A stretch of 64,000 bases of DNA from Streptomyces mirabilis. Its GTDB lineage: Bacteria > Actinomycetota > Actinomycetes > Streptomycetales > Streptomycetaceae. The stretch covers positions 4,154,001-4,218,000 of the forward strand of contig NZ_CP074102.1 of assembly GCF_018310535.1 (NCBI RefSeq), given 5' to 3'. Under the pieces are notes generated by a model, which was not told the DNA's origin, made no database searches, and saw only the letters and a list, made by a program, of their open reading frames with translations. The translations under genes were made by a program, and so were the position numbers. Positions 16,545 through 24,714 of this stretch are shown in pieces (within the stretch, counting starts at the first letter, position 1; each line of letters starts with the position of its first letter).

Positions 16545-17314
16545 CCACCGTCCGGCCCGCCCGGCCGCACCCCTGAACCCGACAACCTCACAACCAAGCC
16601 CGCACCCCGCGCCCCCGCACCGCCCGCCGAACAGAACACGGCACCCCGAACGCGAGCTCCGGGCAGGTCCGCCTCACCCGTGAGGGACCCCAGCCCGACA
16701 CCTCACCCCGGGCCAAGCCCCCCACCAGGGGTGTTTTTCGCGTGCCGTCCCGTTCACGGGCACGCCCCGCGACGGACCTGCGAAGGCCGAGGGCCTGTCC
16801 CGACCCCGGCCCCCGGACAACACCCGCTCCGGACCAACCCCGTCACCGCAGGCGCCCTCTCGCGCCGCCCCGAACACGGGCCCCCGCAACCGACCTCCGA
16901 CCACCGAGGACCCCACCCGCACCCGGGCCCCGACACGTCACCGAGTTCGGGCCTCGTTCCCCCGCGCGCAGCCCAGCCGGGCTCCAGCCGCCTTCCAACT
17001 CCGGGACGGGGCCGATGTCCCCCGGGCTCTGGGCCGCGTACCCAAGCCCATGACCACGAACTCGCCCGGGGTTCGCGACTCCCCACCGCTGCCTCACCCA
17101 GGTCGAGAGACGGCCCCTGCCCCTGGCCCGGCCAAGTTGCGCTCGCCGAACCTCGGGTCAACTCCGCCCGGAACGTGGGAGCTTGAGGAAGGCCCAGAGG
17201 CCCGCGCTCACCCCCGCACGGACCTCGAGCCCCGTCCCCGTCGAGCGACGCAGGCGAGCCCCTCTCCGGCCGAACTCCCCACACCCCGCCCCCGCTTCAA
17301 GACGTCAGGCCCCC
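16545..17314. other. 770-base C-rich non-coding gap between convergent TetR genes
   Basis: No recognisable gene. The plus strand is strongly skewed to C over G (for example 16560-16740 and 17270-17400), so every frame gives low-complexity Pro/Arg-rich or Gly/Arg-rich translations. The two flanking TetR genes converge, so no promoter is required. No clear terminator hairpin was found. Confidence 0.6.
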
Positions 17315-17920
17315 TCAAACCCCCTCGGACCCGCTGCCCACCCGCTGTTCCTCCTCCGCCCGCCCCTCCCCGGCCAACGAGAACAACGGACGCAACAACA
17401 CCCACAACCGCTTGGACGTCTTGGGGTCCCACCACTCCGCGTCCGTGTGCCCGAGCGACTCCAGCCCCGCGGCCACCACCACCGCCAGATCGGCCAGATC
17501 CTCCGGCGCCGGCACCACGTCCCGGTGCGCGTCGACCACCCGCCTGCGCACCAACGCCAGTACGTCGTCACGCAACCGCGGGGGCCCCGCCGACCCGTCC
17601 ACCGCCAGCTGTATGCCGGCCCGGACCAGTTCCTCCGTACGCAACGCCTCGCACAGGGCGACCAGGAGGCGCTCCGGGGCATCCTCCACGGGCCCCTCGA
17701 AGGCCTCGTCCATCAGCGCGACAACCCGCTCGTGCGCCTGCTCGTACACCGCGGCCGTCAACTCCGCGGTGGAGGAGAAGTGGTGATAGAGAGCCCCCCG
17801 GCTCACCCCGGCCCGGCGGCAGATGTTGACCAGTCCCGCATCGGAGAGCCGGCCGTTCGCTATCAGTTCCGCCGCGGCACGGACGAGAGCCTGACGGGTC
17901 TGTTCGGACCGGGTCTGCAT
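17315..17920 (-). CDS. second TetR-family regulator, gamma-butyrolactone receptor-like
   Basis: 201-residue regulator starting at ATG 17918-17920; longer in-frame starts upstream run through an operator and are rejected. The helix-turn-helix reads SDAGLVNICRRAGVSRGALYHHF, close to the other receptor, and GIQLAVDGSAGPPR corresponds to the VRLAVEQ region of the ligand domain. It is followed by a C-terminal SLAGEGRAEEEQR tail. It is transcribed from a region with an ARE-like palindrome (about 17996-18020) and convergently to the other TetR gene. Likely partner of JadR2/JadR3-type control. Confidence 0.85.
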   Translation of the reverse strand: MQTRSEQTRQALVRAAAELIANGRLSDAGLVNICRRAGVSRGALYHHFSSTAELTAAVYEQAHERVVALMDEAFEGPVEDAPERLLVALCEALRTEELVRAGIQLAVDGSAGPPRLRDDVLALVRRRVVDAHRDVVPAPEDLADLAVVVAAGLESLGHTDAEWWDPKTSKRLWVLLRPLFSLAGEGRAEEEQRVGSGSEGV

Positions 17921-17997
17921 CAGGCTGCACCTGCCTATTCCTGCTCTTGGCATGAAGGAGCGCGCGGGCGCCCTGAGGGCGCCGGCAACAACCGGAA

Positions 17998-18020
17998 TCA
18001 TACAACCATGCATGTTTTAG
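17998..18020 (-). promoter_or_regulatory. ARE-like operator 4 (second TetR promoter)
   Basis: ATACAACCATGCATGTTTTA (from 18000), centred on the palindrome CATGCATG, resembles butyrolactone autoregulatory elements (ATACNAACC...GGTTTTT form). It lies 80-100 bases upstream of the TetR start at 17920. Confidence 0.6.
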
Positions 18021-18145
18021 TCGACAGCCCTGTGAACCCAGACCTCCATCCAATCCCCATAAATCCTGCAGCTCTTGCCCATGTACGGCCTCTTGACGGC
18101 CGGACGATCCCGTGAGCACACCCCATCCGGAACCCCCTCTCACTC

Positions 18146-18169
18146 TTGACAATCAGACAAGTCTGTTTG
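18146..18169 (+). promoter_or_regulatory. ARE-like operator 5 overlapping promoter of the kinase-like gene
   Basis: Exact 24-base copy of the block at 14804-14827: TTGACA (18146-18151), then CAGACAAGTCTGTT in the spacer and a weak TTACGT -10 at about 18171. The identity over the whole block, but not beyond, argues for a selected operator-promoter. Confidence 0.8.
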
Positions 18170-18232
18170 TTACGTTGGCGATGGCCACGTTGCCCCCGGC
18201 ACCCAAGCGTCACCCGAGCGTTGAGGAGTCCG

Positions 18233-19420
18233 ATGAGCAGCACGACCGCCCCCACCGCGCCCACCTCCACGACCGCACCGACCGGCCCGATCCCCCCTGT
18301 CACCGCGGCCATCCCCCTGGTCGGCAATGGATTCGGCGAAGCCCTGCACGAGGGCCTGGTCCGTGCGGCGGCCCGGATGTCGCCCCGCCCGGGCCACTCC
18401 CCCTTGATGTCGTCCGCCACCACCCTGGGATCCTGGGAGACCGGCGCCGTCCTGGACCGCTTCACCGCCCGCCTCCCCACCGCACTCGCCCCCGCCGAGG
18501 CGGAAGTGCCCACCCTGCGCACCACGCTGACGGAGTTCGCCCGCACCGCCCTGGCGCGTGCCGCGGACACCATCCCCGCCCCCGCGCCCATCGCCCCGCC
18601 CGCCGCCTCCCCGCACCAGGTGGCCGCCGCGGTCGCCCTGCTCCTCGAGTGCGCCCTGCTGCACGTCCTGGAGAACGGCATCGCGCACCACGAGAGCGCG
18701 CTGCCCCGCGCGGTCGCGGTCGTCCGGCGCCTCGGCGAGGTCGTCCGGGAGGCCGGGGAGGGCATGTGGTCCGGCGACGACGGCCGCGGCGAGCGCCGCC
18801 GGCTGGCCCGGCAGCTGCACGACGAGCTGGGCGGCGCCCTGTCCCTGGCCCGACTCAGCCTCGACGCCGCGGCGACCTGCGCCCCCGGCAGGACCGGCTC
18901 ACCCACCGCTGGCGCTCCCGGCACCGTCGCCGCCCACCTCGCCACCGCCCAAAGGGCACTGTCCGCGGCGGCCAGGGAGAACCAGGCGCTCATCGACGGT
19001 GTGCGCCACCGCGCCGACCTGCCGCCCCTGCGCGAGGCCCTGGAGGCCTTCCTCGCGGGCCCACGTCCCCGCGACGGCCGCGGTATCCAGACCTCCGTCG
19101 AGGTCATCGGCGACGAGTGGACCCTCTCCGAGCGGCACCGGGAGGAGACATTCCTCGCCCTGCGCGAGGCCCTGCGCGACCGCCTGGCCCGCTCGGGCGC
19201 GCGCCGCGTGGACACCGTCGTACGCATCACCAGGCGCTGGCTGTACGCGAAGGTGACCGACGACGGCCACGGCCCCGTGGGAGGTTCCGCCGATTCCGCG
19301 CGGGCCCTGCGCTCCCTCACCGACCGCGTCGAGGACCTCGGCGGCCGGACCGGCATCACCCCGGGCACCCCCACCGGCACCCTGCTGGAGATCCATCTGC
19401 CCCTGCGCGGACACCCCTGA
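18233..19420 (+). CDS. soluble NarL-type histidine-kinase-like protein
   Basis: 395-residue protein from ATG 18233 (TTGAGGAGTCCG upstream). No membrane segment is evident. A HisKA_3-like dimerisation helix carries RRRLARQLHDELGGALS, with H196 as the expected phosphorylation site. The ATPase region keeps a G1-like DDGHG at 343-347, but the N-box, usually EALTNALRHA, reads EALRDRLARSGARR, so the Asn is missing and kinase activity is doubtful. The N-terminus (1-30) is Ala/Thr/Pro-rich. The gene is controlled from the same operator block as the OmpR-type regulator, which suggests a shared regulatory circuit. Confidence 0.75.
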   Translation: MSSTTAPTAPTSTTAPTGPIPPVTAAIPLVGNGFGEALHEGLVRAAARMSPRPGHSPLMSSATTLGSWETGAVLDRFTARLPTALAPAEAEVPTLRTTLTEFARTALARAADTIPAPAPIAPPAASPHQVAAAVALLLECALLHVLENGIAHHESALPRAVAVVRRLGEVVREAGEGMWSGDDGRGERRRLARQLHDELGGALSLARLSLDAAATCAPGRTGSPTAGAPGTVAAHLATAQRALSAAARENQALIDGVRHRADLPPLREALEAFLAGPRPRDGRGIQTSVEVIGDEWTLSERHREETFLALREALRDRLARSGARRVDTVVRITRRWLYAKVTDDGHGPVGGSADSARALRSLTDRVEDLGGRTGITPGTPTGTLLEIHLPLRGHP

Positions 19421-19540
19421 GCCCCGCCCGACAAAAACTGAGAGACAGAACACACTCCGACCAGCACCCCGGCCGACCCCACCTCAACCCCCCGGACCCA
19501 GCCCGGCGCGCCCGACCCCGGCCCCGTACCGGAGACACGG

Positions 19541-19574
19541 AAAAGGGCCCATCGTCTTGACGATGAGCCCTTTT
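19541..19574 (-). terminator. terminator after tRNA-Leu
   Basis: AAAAGGGC at 19541-19548 and GCCCTTTT at 19567-19574 close a hairpin with CATCGTC/GACGATG inner arms. It lies just downstream of the minus-strand tRNA and ends in T residues on both strands. Confidence 0.8.
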
Positions 19575-19577
19575 CGC

Positions 19578-19664
19578 TGGTGCGCGAGGGGGGAGTTGAA
19601 CCCCCACGCCCTTGCGGGCACTGGAACCTGAATCCAGCGCGTCTGCCTATTCCGCCACCCGCGC
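19578..19664 (-). tRNA. tRNA-Leu (CAG)
   Basis: An 87-base class II tRNA with encoded CCA. The acceptor GCGCGGG pairs with CUCGCGC. The anticodon stem CTGGA/TCCAG encloses TTCAGGT (anticodon CAG), a long variable arm follows, and the T-loop reads GGTTCAACTCC. Its 3' end faces the polyketide locus, the side on which tRNA-targeted elements insert. Confidence 0.95.
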
Positions 19665-20163
19665 ATTGGGTGTGTCTTTGGTCTCTCACCGAGTGGTGTG
19701 AGCGCCTGTCGACATGCAGAAGATTAGCACGCTGTCCGGGGTGGAATCACATCCCTTTCCCACGGCCACGGGCCCCGCCGGCACCGCACGTCTCAGGCCT
19801 AACCGGTTCACGTATCAACCTCGTACCGGTCCAGGCCATCTCTCCAGGAGCAGGGCAGGGTGCACAGTCAGGTGCGGGACACTGGTCTCGGAGCGCCTCT
19901 ACGATCCTTGGCAGGAGTAGTGCCGGGAAGTGTTCGAAGAGGTGCCCCGGAGGGAACTCCGGGAAGGGACTTCGGAAGGCGTCGACACCCGTCGACAGGG
20001 CCGACAGGGGGAACCAGCCGATTTCCCGACGCGTGGATACGATCAGTAAGCAGTACCAGCAGGACCAGGACGACTACGGCAGGCCGTACGACACAGTGGG
20101 CCGTACGCAGTACGACGTGGACAGCAGGCAGAACCAGGACGGTTACGAAGGAGGAGGTGCCCC
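19665..20163. other. 499-base upstream region of fhaA
   Basis: No gene or repeat could be supported. It should contain the promoters of tRNA-Leu (leftward) and of the fhaA operon (rightward). A strong ribosome site, GAAGGAGGAGG, lies just before fhaA. Confidence 0.5.
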
Positions 20164-21021
20164 ATGGGAGTCCTGAAGAAGTTCGAGCAGCGCCTCGAAG
20201 GTCTGGTCAACGGCACCTTCGCCAAGGTGTTCAAGTCCGAGGTCCAGCCCGTGGAGATCGCCGGAGCGCTGCAGCGCGAGTGCGACAACAACGCCACGAT
20301 CTGGAACCGCGACCGGACCGTCGTACCCAACGACTTCATCGTGGAGCTGAGCGCGCCGGACTTCGAGCGCCTCAGCCCCTACTCCGGCCAGCTCGGCGAC
20401 GAGCTCGCCGGGATGGTGCGCGACTACGCCAAGCAGCAGCGCTACACCTTCATGGGCCCCATCAAGGTCCACCTGGAGAAGGCGGACGACCTCGACACCG
20501 GTCTCTACCGGGTGCGCAGCCGTACGCTCGCCTCCTCCACCGACCAGCAGGCCCCCGAGCGCGCCCCCGCGGGCCCGCCCCCCGGCCGGCCCGGTGGCTA
20601 CGGCTATCCGGCTGCCGCCCCGGGCGCGAGTCCCGCAGGCGCTCCCCCGATGCCGTCCGCGCCGCCGCCCGGCGTGCGCCCCGGCCCCTCGCCGATGGGC
20701 TCCCGGCCCGGCGCGGCTCCGGGCCCGGCGGCCGGCGGCCGTATGCGGCACTGGATCGAGATCAACGGCGCACGCCATCAGATCTCCCGCCCGACGTTGG
20801 TGATGGGCCGCAGCACCGAAGCCGACGTGCGGATCGACGACCCCGGCGTATCCCGCCGGCACTGTGAGATCCGGACCGGAACGCCCTCGACGATCCAGGA
20901 TCTCGGGTCCACCAACGGCATCGTGGTGGACGGGCAGCACACCACCCGCGCTACGCTCCGCGACGGCTCGCGGATCGTCGTGGGCAGCACCACCATCATT
21001 TACCGGCAAGCCGAAGGGTGA
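20164..21021 (+). CDS. fhaA: FHA-domain protein FhaA
   Basis: Phosphothreonine-binding signalling protein of 285 residues. The N-terminal DUF3662 domain (about 1-125, MGVLKKFEQRLEGLVNGTFAKVF) is joined by a Pro/Gly/Ala-rich linker (about 130-195) to a C-terminal FHA domain (about 198-285) with GRSTEADVRIDDPGVSRRHCEI and LGSTNGIVVDG. It is cytosolic. It heads the fhaA-fhaB-PP2C-rodA-pbpA-pknB operon and should bind Thr-phosphorylated partners of PknB, linking kinase signalling to cell-wall growth. Confidence 0.94.
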   Translation: MGVLKKFEQRLEGLVNGTFAKVFKSEVQPVEIAGALQRECDNNATIWNRDRTVVPNDFIVELSAPDFERLSPYSGQLGDELAGMVRDYAKQQRYTFMGPIKVHLEKADDLDTGLYRVRSRTLASSTDQQAPERAPAGPPPGRPGGYGYPAAAPGASPAGAPPMPSAPPPGVRPGPSPMGSRPGAAPGPAAGGRMRHWIEINGARHQISRPTLVMGRSTEADVRIDDPGVSRRHCEIRTGTPSTIQDLGSTNGIVVDGQHTTRATLRDGSRIVVGSTTIIYRQAEG

Positions 21022-21031
21022 AGCGGGGGCA

Positions 21032-21565
21032 ATGTCAGAGCTGACCCTCACGGTCATGCGGCTGGGTTTCCTGGCCGTACTGTGGCTGTTCGTGATCGTG
21101 GCCGTGCAGGTCATCCGCAGCGACCTGTTCGGAACGCGCGTCACACAGCGCGGCTCGCGCAGGGACGCCTCCAGGCCGCAGCAGGCCGCGCGCCAAACCA
21201 CACCACCTCCGCAGCGCCAGCAGGCGGCGCCGCCGAGCGGCGGCGGCGGTGGTGGCCGACAGCGCCGCGGCGCCCCCACCAAGCTGGTCGTCTCCGAAGG
21301 CACTCTCACGGGCACGACCGTCGCGCTGCAGGGGCAGACCATCACCCTGGGCCGCGCGCACGACAGCACCATCGTGCTGGACGACGACTACGCGTCCAGC
21401 CGCCATGCCAGGATCTACCCGGACCGGGACGGCCAGTGGATCGTCGAGGACCTCGGCTCCACCAATGGCACGTATCTCGACCGGAGCCGACTGACGACTC
21501 CCACGCCTGTTCCGCTGGGCGCGCCGATCCGCATCGGCAAGACCGTCATCGAGCTGCGGAAGTAG
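21032..21565 (+). CDS. fhaB: FHA-domain protein FhaB
   Basis: 177-residue protein from ATG 21032, 10 bases after fhaA. One N-terminal membrane segment (about 8-28, RLGFLAVLWLFVIVAVQVI), a Gln/Pro/Gly-rich linker (45-85) and a C-terminal FHA domain (about 88-177) with LGRAHDSTIVLDDDYASSRH and LGSTNGTYLDR. It is a membrane-tethered phosphothreonine reader and a likely PknB substrate, with the phosphatase gene next in the operon. Confidence 0.94.
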   Translation: MSELTLTVMRLGFLAVLWLFVIVAVQVIRSDLFGTRVTQRGSRRDASRPQQAARQTTPPPQRQQAAPPSGGGGGGRQRRGAPTKLVVSEGTLTGTTVALQGQTITLGRAHDSTIVLDDDYASSRHARIYPDRDGQWIVEDLGSTNGTYLDRSRLTTPTPVPLGAPIRIGKTVIELRK

Positions 21566-21649
21566 TACGACAATGAGCGAGCGGAGCGAGCACGCAGCAG
21601 CGGTCCACACGACGGACCCCGGCGCGCTCCCGACCGGAGGGTGGGCACC

Positions 21650-23239
21650 GTGCGGATGTACCCGGAGCCGACGGGCGAGGTGCGCATGAGTCTGTCACTG
21701 CGCTTCGCCGCCGGATCGCACAAAGGCATGATCCGCGAGGGCAACGAGGACTCCGGTTACGCCGGTCCCCGCCTGCTCGCGATCGCCGACGGGATGGGCG
21801 GCCAGGCCGCCGGTGAGGTCGCCTCCTCCGAGGTGATCTCCACCATCGTCGCGCTCGACGACGACGTCCCGGGCTCCGACATCCTCACCTCGCTGGGCAC
21901 CGCCGTACAGCGTGCCAACGACCAGCTGCGGATGATGGTCGAGGAGGACCCCCAGCTGGAGGGCATGGGGACCACCCTCACCGCGCTCCTGTGGACCGGT
22001 CAGCGCCTCGGCCTCGTGCACGTCGGCGACTCCCGTGCGTACCTCCTGCGTGACGGCGTCCTCACGCAGATCACCCAGGACCACACGTGGGTGCAGCGCC
22101 TCGTCGACGAGGGCCGCATCACCGAAGAGGAAGCCACCACCCACCCGCAGCGCTCCCTGCTGATGCGCGCGCTGGGCAGCGGCGACCACGTCGAGCCGGA
22201 CCTCTCCATCCGCGAAGTCCGCGCCGGCGACCGCTACTTGATCTGCTCCGACGGCCTGTCCGGCGTCGTCTCCCATCAGACGATGGAAGACACGCTCGCC
22301 AGCTACCAGGGCCCGCAGGAGACCGTCCAGAACCTCATCGAGCTCGCGCTGCGCGGCGGCGGCCCCGACAACATCACCGTCATCATCGCCGACGTCCTCG
22401 ACATCGACTCCGGCGACACCCTCGCCGCCCAGCTCTCCGACACCCCGGTCGTGGTCGGCGCGGTCGCCGAGAACCAGCACCAGCACCAGATGCACGACAA
22501 CGACGCCATGCAGACCCCCGCGGGCCGCGCCTCCAGCCTCGGCCGTCCGGTGCCCGGACAGGGCGGTGGCGGCGAGTTCGGACCGCCCGGCAGCGGCGAC
22601 ACCACCGGTTACGTCTCCACGGGCGGCTACGGCGACTACTCCGACGAGGACTTCGTCAAGCCGAGCGCCGGGCGCAAGTGGCTGAAGAGATCGCTCTACA
22701 CCGCGCTGGCCCTCGCCGTCATCGGCGGCGGTCTGTACGGCGGCTACCAGTGGACGCAGACGCAGTATTACGTCGGCGCCCAGGATCAGCACGTCGCGCT
22801 GTACCGCGGAATCAGCCAGGACCTGGCCTGGGTCTCGCTCTCGAAGGTGGAGAAGGATCACCCCGAGATCGAACTCAAGTACCTGCCGCCGTACCAGCAG
22901 AAGCAGATCAAGGCGACGATCGCGGAGGGCGGCCTCCAGAACGCCCAGAAGAAGATCAGCGAGCTCGCCACGCAGGCCTCCGCGTGCAAGAAGGACGCCG
23001 AGCGCCGCGCCGCCGACAGCAACAGCGCGAAGACCGGCGCGGGCCAGGCAGGTGGAACCACGGGAACCACAACCACCTCTCTGACGTCCAAGGCCACGTC
23101 CAGGCCGTCCCCGACGCCGCACGCATCGAGCTCGGCACCGTCTTCGAAACCGTCCACCTCCACCGCACCCACTCCCACACCCGGCCCCAGCCTCTCCGAC
23201 GAGGAGCAGAAGCTGGTCTCGCTGTGCGGTAAGCAGTAA
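21650..23239 (+). CDS. PP2C-type Ser/Thr protein phosphatase (PstP-like)
   Basis: 529-residue membrane phosphatase. GTG 21650 is chosen because GGAGGG lies 8 bases upstream; ATG 21655 is also possible. The PP2C catalytic domain (about 18-250) shows GMIREGNEDSG, ADGMGGQAAGE, HVGDSRAYLLRDG and GGGPDNITV metal-binding motifs. A Gly/Ser-rich linker, one membrane helix (about 340-360, SLYTALALAVIGGGLYGGY) and an extracellular tail follow; the tail has a long Ser/Thr/Pro-rich stretch. It should reverse PknB phosphorylation of the FHA proteins and wall factors. Confidence 0.93.
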   Translation: MRMYPEPTGEVRMSLSLRFAAGSHKGMIREGNEDSGYAGPRLLAIADGMGGQAAGEVASSEVISTIVALDDDVPGSDILTSLGTAVQRANDQLRMMVEEDPQLEGMGTTLTALLWTGQRLGLVHVGDSRAYLLRDGVLTQITQDHTWVQRLVDEGRITEEEATTHPQRSLLMRALGSGDHVEPDLSIREVRAGDRYLICSDGLSGVVSHQTMEDTLASYQGPQETVQNLIELALRGGGPDNITVIIADVLDIDSGDTLAAQLSDTPVVVGAVAENQHQHQMHDNDAMQTPAGRASSLGRPVPGQGGGGEFGPPGSGDTTGYVSTGGYGDYSDEDFVKPSAGRKWLKRSLYTALALAVIGGGLYGGYQWTQTQYYVGAQDQHVALYRGISQDLAWVSLSKVEKDHPEIELKYLPPYQQKQIKATIAEGGLQNAQKKISELATQASACKKDAERRAADSNSAKTGAGQAGGTTGTTTTSLTSKATSRPSPTPHASSSAPSSKPSTSTAPTPTPGPSLSDEEQKLVSLCGKQ

Positions 23240-23265
23240 GAAGCCGTGAGGGGCCCTGTCACACC

Positions 23266-24714
23266 ATGAGCAGTAGTACGAACACGCCGACGCACCACAC
23301 GTCGACCATCGGTTCGATCGGCACACCGAGCCGCCGCAACACCGAGTTGGCGCTGCTGGTGTTCGCCGTCCTCATCCCGGTCTTCGCGTACGCCAACGTG
23401 GGCCTCGCCATCGACGAGAAGGTGCCGTCCGGCCTGCTGAGCTACGGCCTCGGCCTCGGCCTGATCGCGGGCGTCGGCCATCTCGGCGTCCGCAAGTTCG
23501 CGCCGTACGCCGACCCGCTGCTGCTGCCTCTGGCGACGCTGCTCAACGGCCTCGGGCTGGTGATGATCTGGCGTCTCGACCAGTCCAAGCTGCTCCAGTC
23601 GCTGCCCAACTTCGCCCAGGCAGCGCCACGCCAGCTGCTGTACACCGCGCTGGGCATCGGTCTGTTCGTCGCCGTGCTGATCTTCCTGAAGGACCACCGC
23701 GTCCTGCAGCGCTACACCTACATCTCCATGTTCGGCGCCCTGGTCCTGCTCCTGCTGCCGCTGGTCCCGGGCCTCGGCGCCAACATCTACGGCGCCAAGA
23801 TCTGGATCTCGATCCCCGGTCTGGGCACCCTCCAGCCCGGCGAGTTCGCGAAGATCATCCTCGCGGTCTTCTTCGCCGGCTACCTCATGGTGAAGCGTGA
23901 CGCGCTGGCCCTCGCCAGCCGCCGCTTCATGGGCCTCTACCTGCCGCGCGGCCGTGACCTCGGCCCGATCCTGGTGGTCTGGTTCGTCTCCATCCTGATC
24001 CTGGTCTTCGAGACCGACCTCGGTACCTCGCTGCTGTTCTTCGGCATGTTCGTGATCATGCTGTACGTCGCCACGGAGCGGACCAGCTGGATCGTCTTCG
24101 GTCTGCTGATGTCGGCGGCCGGAGCCGTCGGCGTGGCGAGCTTCGAACCGCACATCCAGACGCGTGTCCAGGCCTGGCTCGACCCGATGCGCGAGTACAA
24201 GCTCAGCCAGGCCGGAACCCACGACGGCATCCTCCACTCCGAGCAGGCCATGCAGGCCCTGTGGGCCTTCGGCTCCGGCGGCACGCTCGGCACCGGATGG
24301 GGACAGGGCCACTCGGAACTCATCCGGTTCGCCGCCAACTCCGACTTCATCCTCGCCAGCTTCGGCGAGGAACTGGGCCTGGCGGGGATCATGGCGATCC
24401 TGGTCATCTACGGCCTGATCGTGGAGCGCGGCATCCGAACGGCGCTCGCGGCCCGCGACCCGTTCGGCAAGCTCCTCGCGGTCGGCCTCTCCGGCGGCTT
24501 CGCGCTCCAGGTCTTCGTCGTCGCGGGCGGCGTCATGGGCCTGATCCCGCTCACCGGTATGACGATGCCGTTCGTGGCCTACGGAGGCTCCTCCGTCATC
24601 GCCAACTGGGCGCTGATGGGCATCCTGATGAGAATCAGCGACACGGCCCGCCGCCCGGCCCCCGCGCCCGCCCCCAGCCCCGACGCCGAGATGACCCAGG
24701 TGGTCCGCCCGTGA
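23266..24714 (+). CDS. SEDS-family peptidoglycan polymerase (RodA/FtsW)
   Basis: Polytopic membrane glycosyltransferase, 482 residues, with about 10 helices from residue 27 on. Family landmarks include IWRLDQS, KIWISIPGLGTLQPGEFAKI, the extracellular FGSGGTLGTGWGQG, NSDFILASFGEELGLAG and the C-terminal MPFVAYGGSS. Pairing with a class B PBP gene that overlaps its stop by 4 bases supports a polymerase-transpeptidase pair. Whether it serves elongation (RodA) or division (FtsW) is not readable; its position in the pknB operon suggests RodA. Confidence 0.93.
   Translation: MSSSTNTPTHHTSTIGSIGTPSRRNTELALLVFAVLIPVFAYANVGLAIDEKVPSGLLSYGLGLGLIAGVGHLGVRKFAPYADPLLLPLATLLNGLGLVMIWRLDQSKLLQSLPNFAQAAPRQLLYTALGIGLFVAVLIFLKDHRVLQRYTYISMFGALVLLLLPLVPGLGANIYGAKIWISIPGLGTLQPGEFAKIILAVFFAGYLMVKRDALALASRRFMGLYLPRGRDLGPILVVWFVSILILVFETDLGTSLLFFGMFVIMLYVATERTSWIVFGLLMSAAGAVGVASFEPHIQTRVQAWLDPMREYKLSQAGTHDGILHSEQAMQALWAFGSGGTLGTGWGQGHSELIRFAANSDFILASFGEELGLAGIMAILVIYGLIVERGIRTALAARDPFGKLLAVGLSGGFALQVFVVAGGVMGLIPLTGMTMPFVAYGGSSVIANWALMGILMRISDTARRPAPAPAPSPDAEMTQVVRP

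Larger units (their letters stand above)
17921..18232. promoter_or_regulatory. divergent promoter region TetR / kinase-like gene
   Basis: A 312-base gap holding two operators: an ARE-like palindrome near 18001-18020 and the 24-base block at 18146-18169. No gene is seen. Confidence 0.7.

Noticed and set aside
19580..20176. ORF reading through tRNA-Leu towards fhaA
   Set aside because: It begins inside the tRNA complement and has no domain; a chance open frame.
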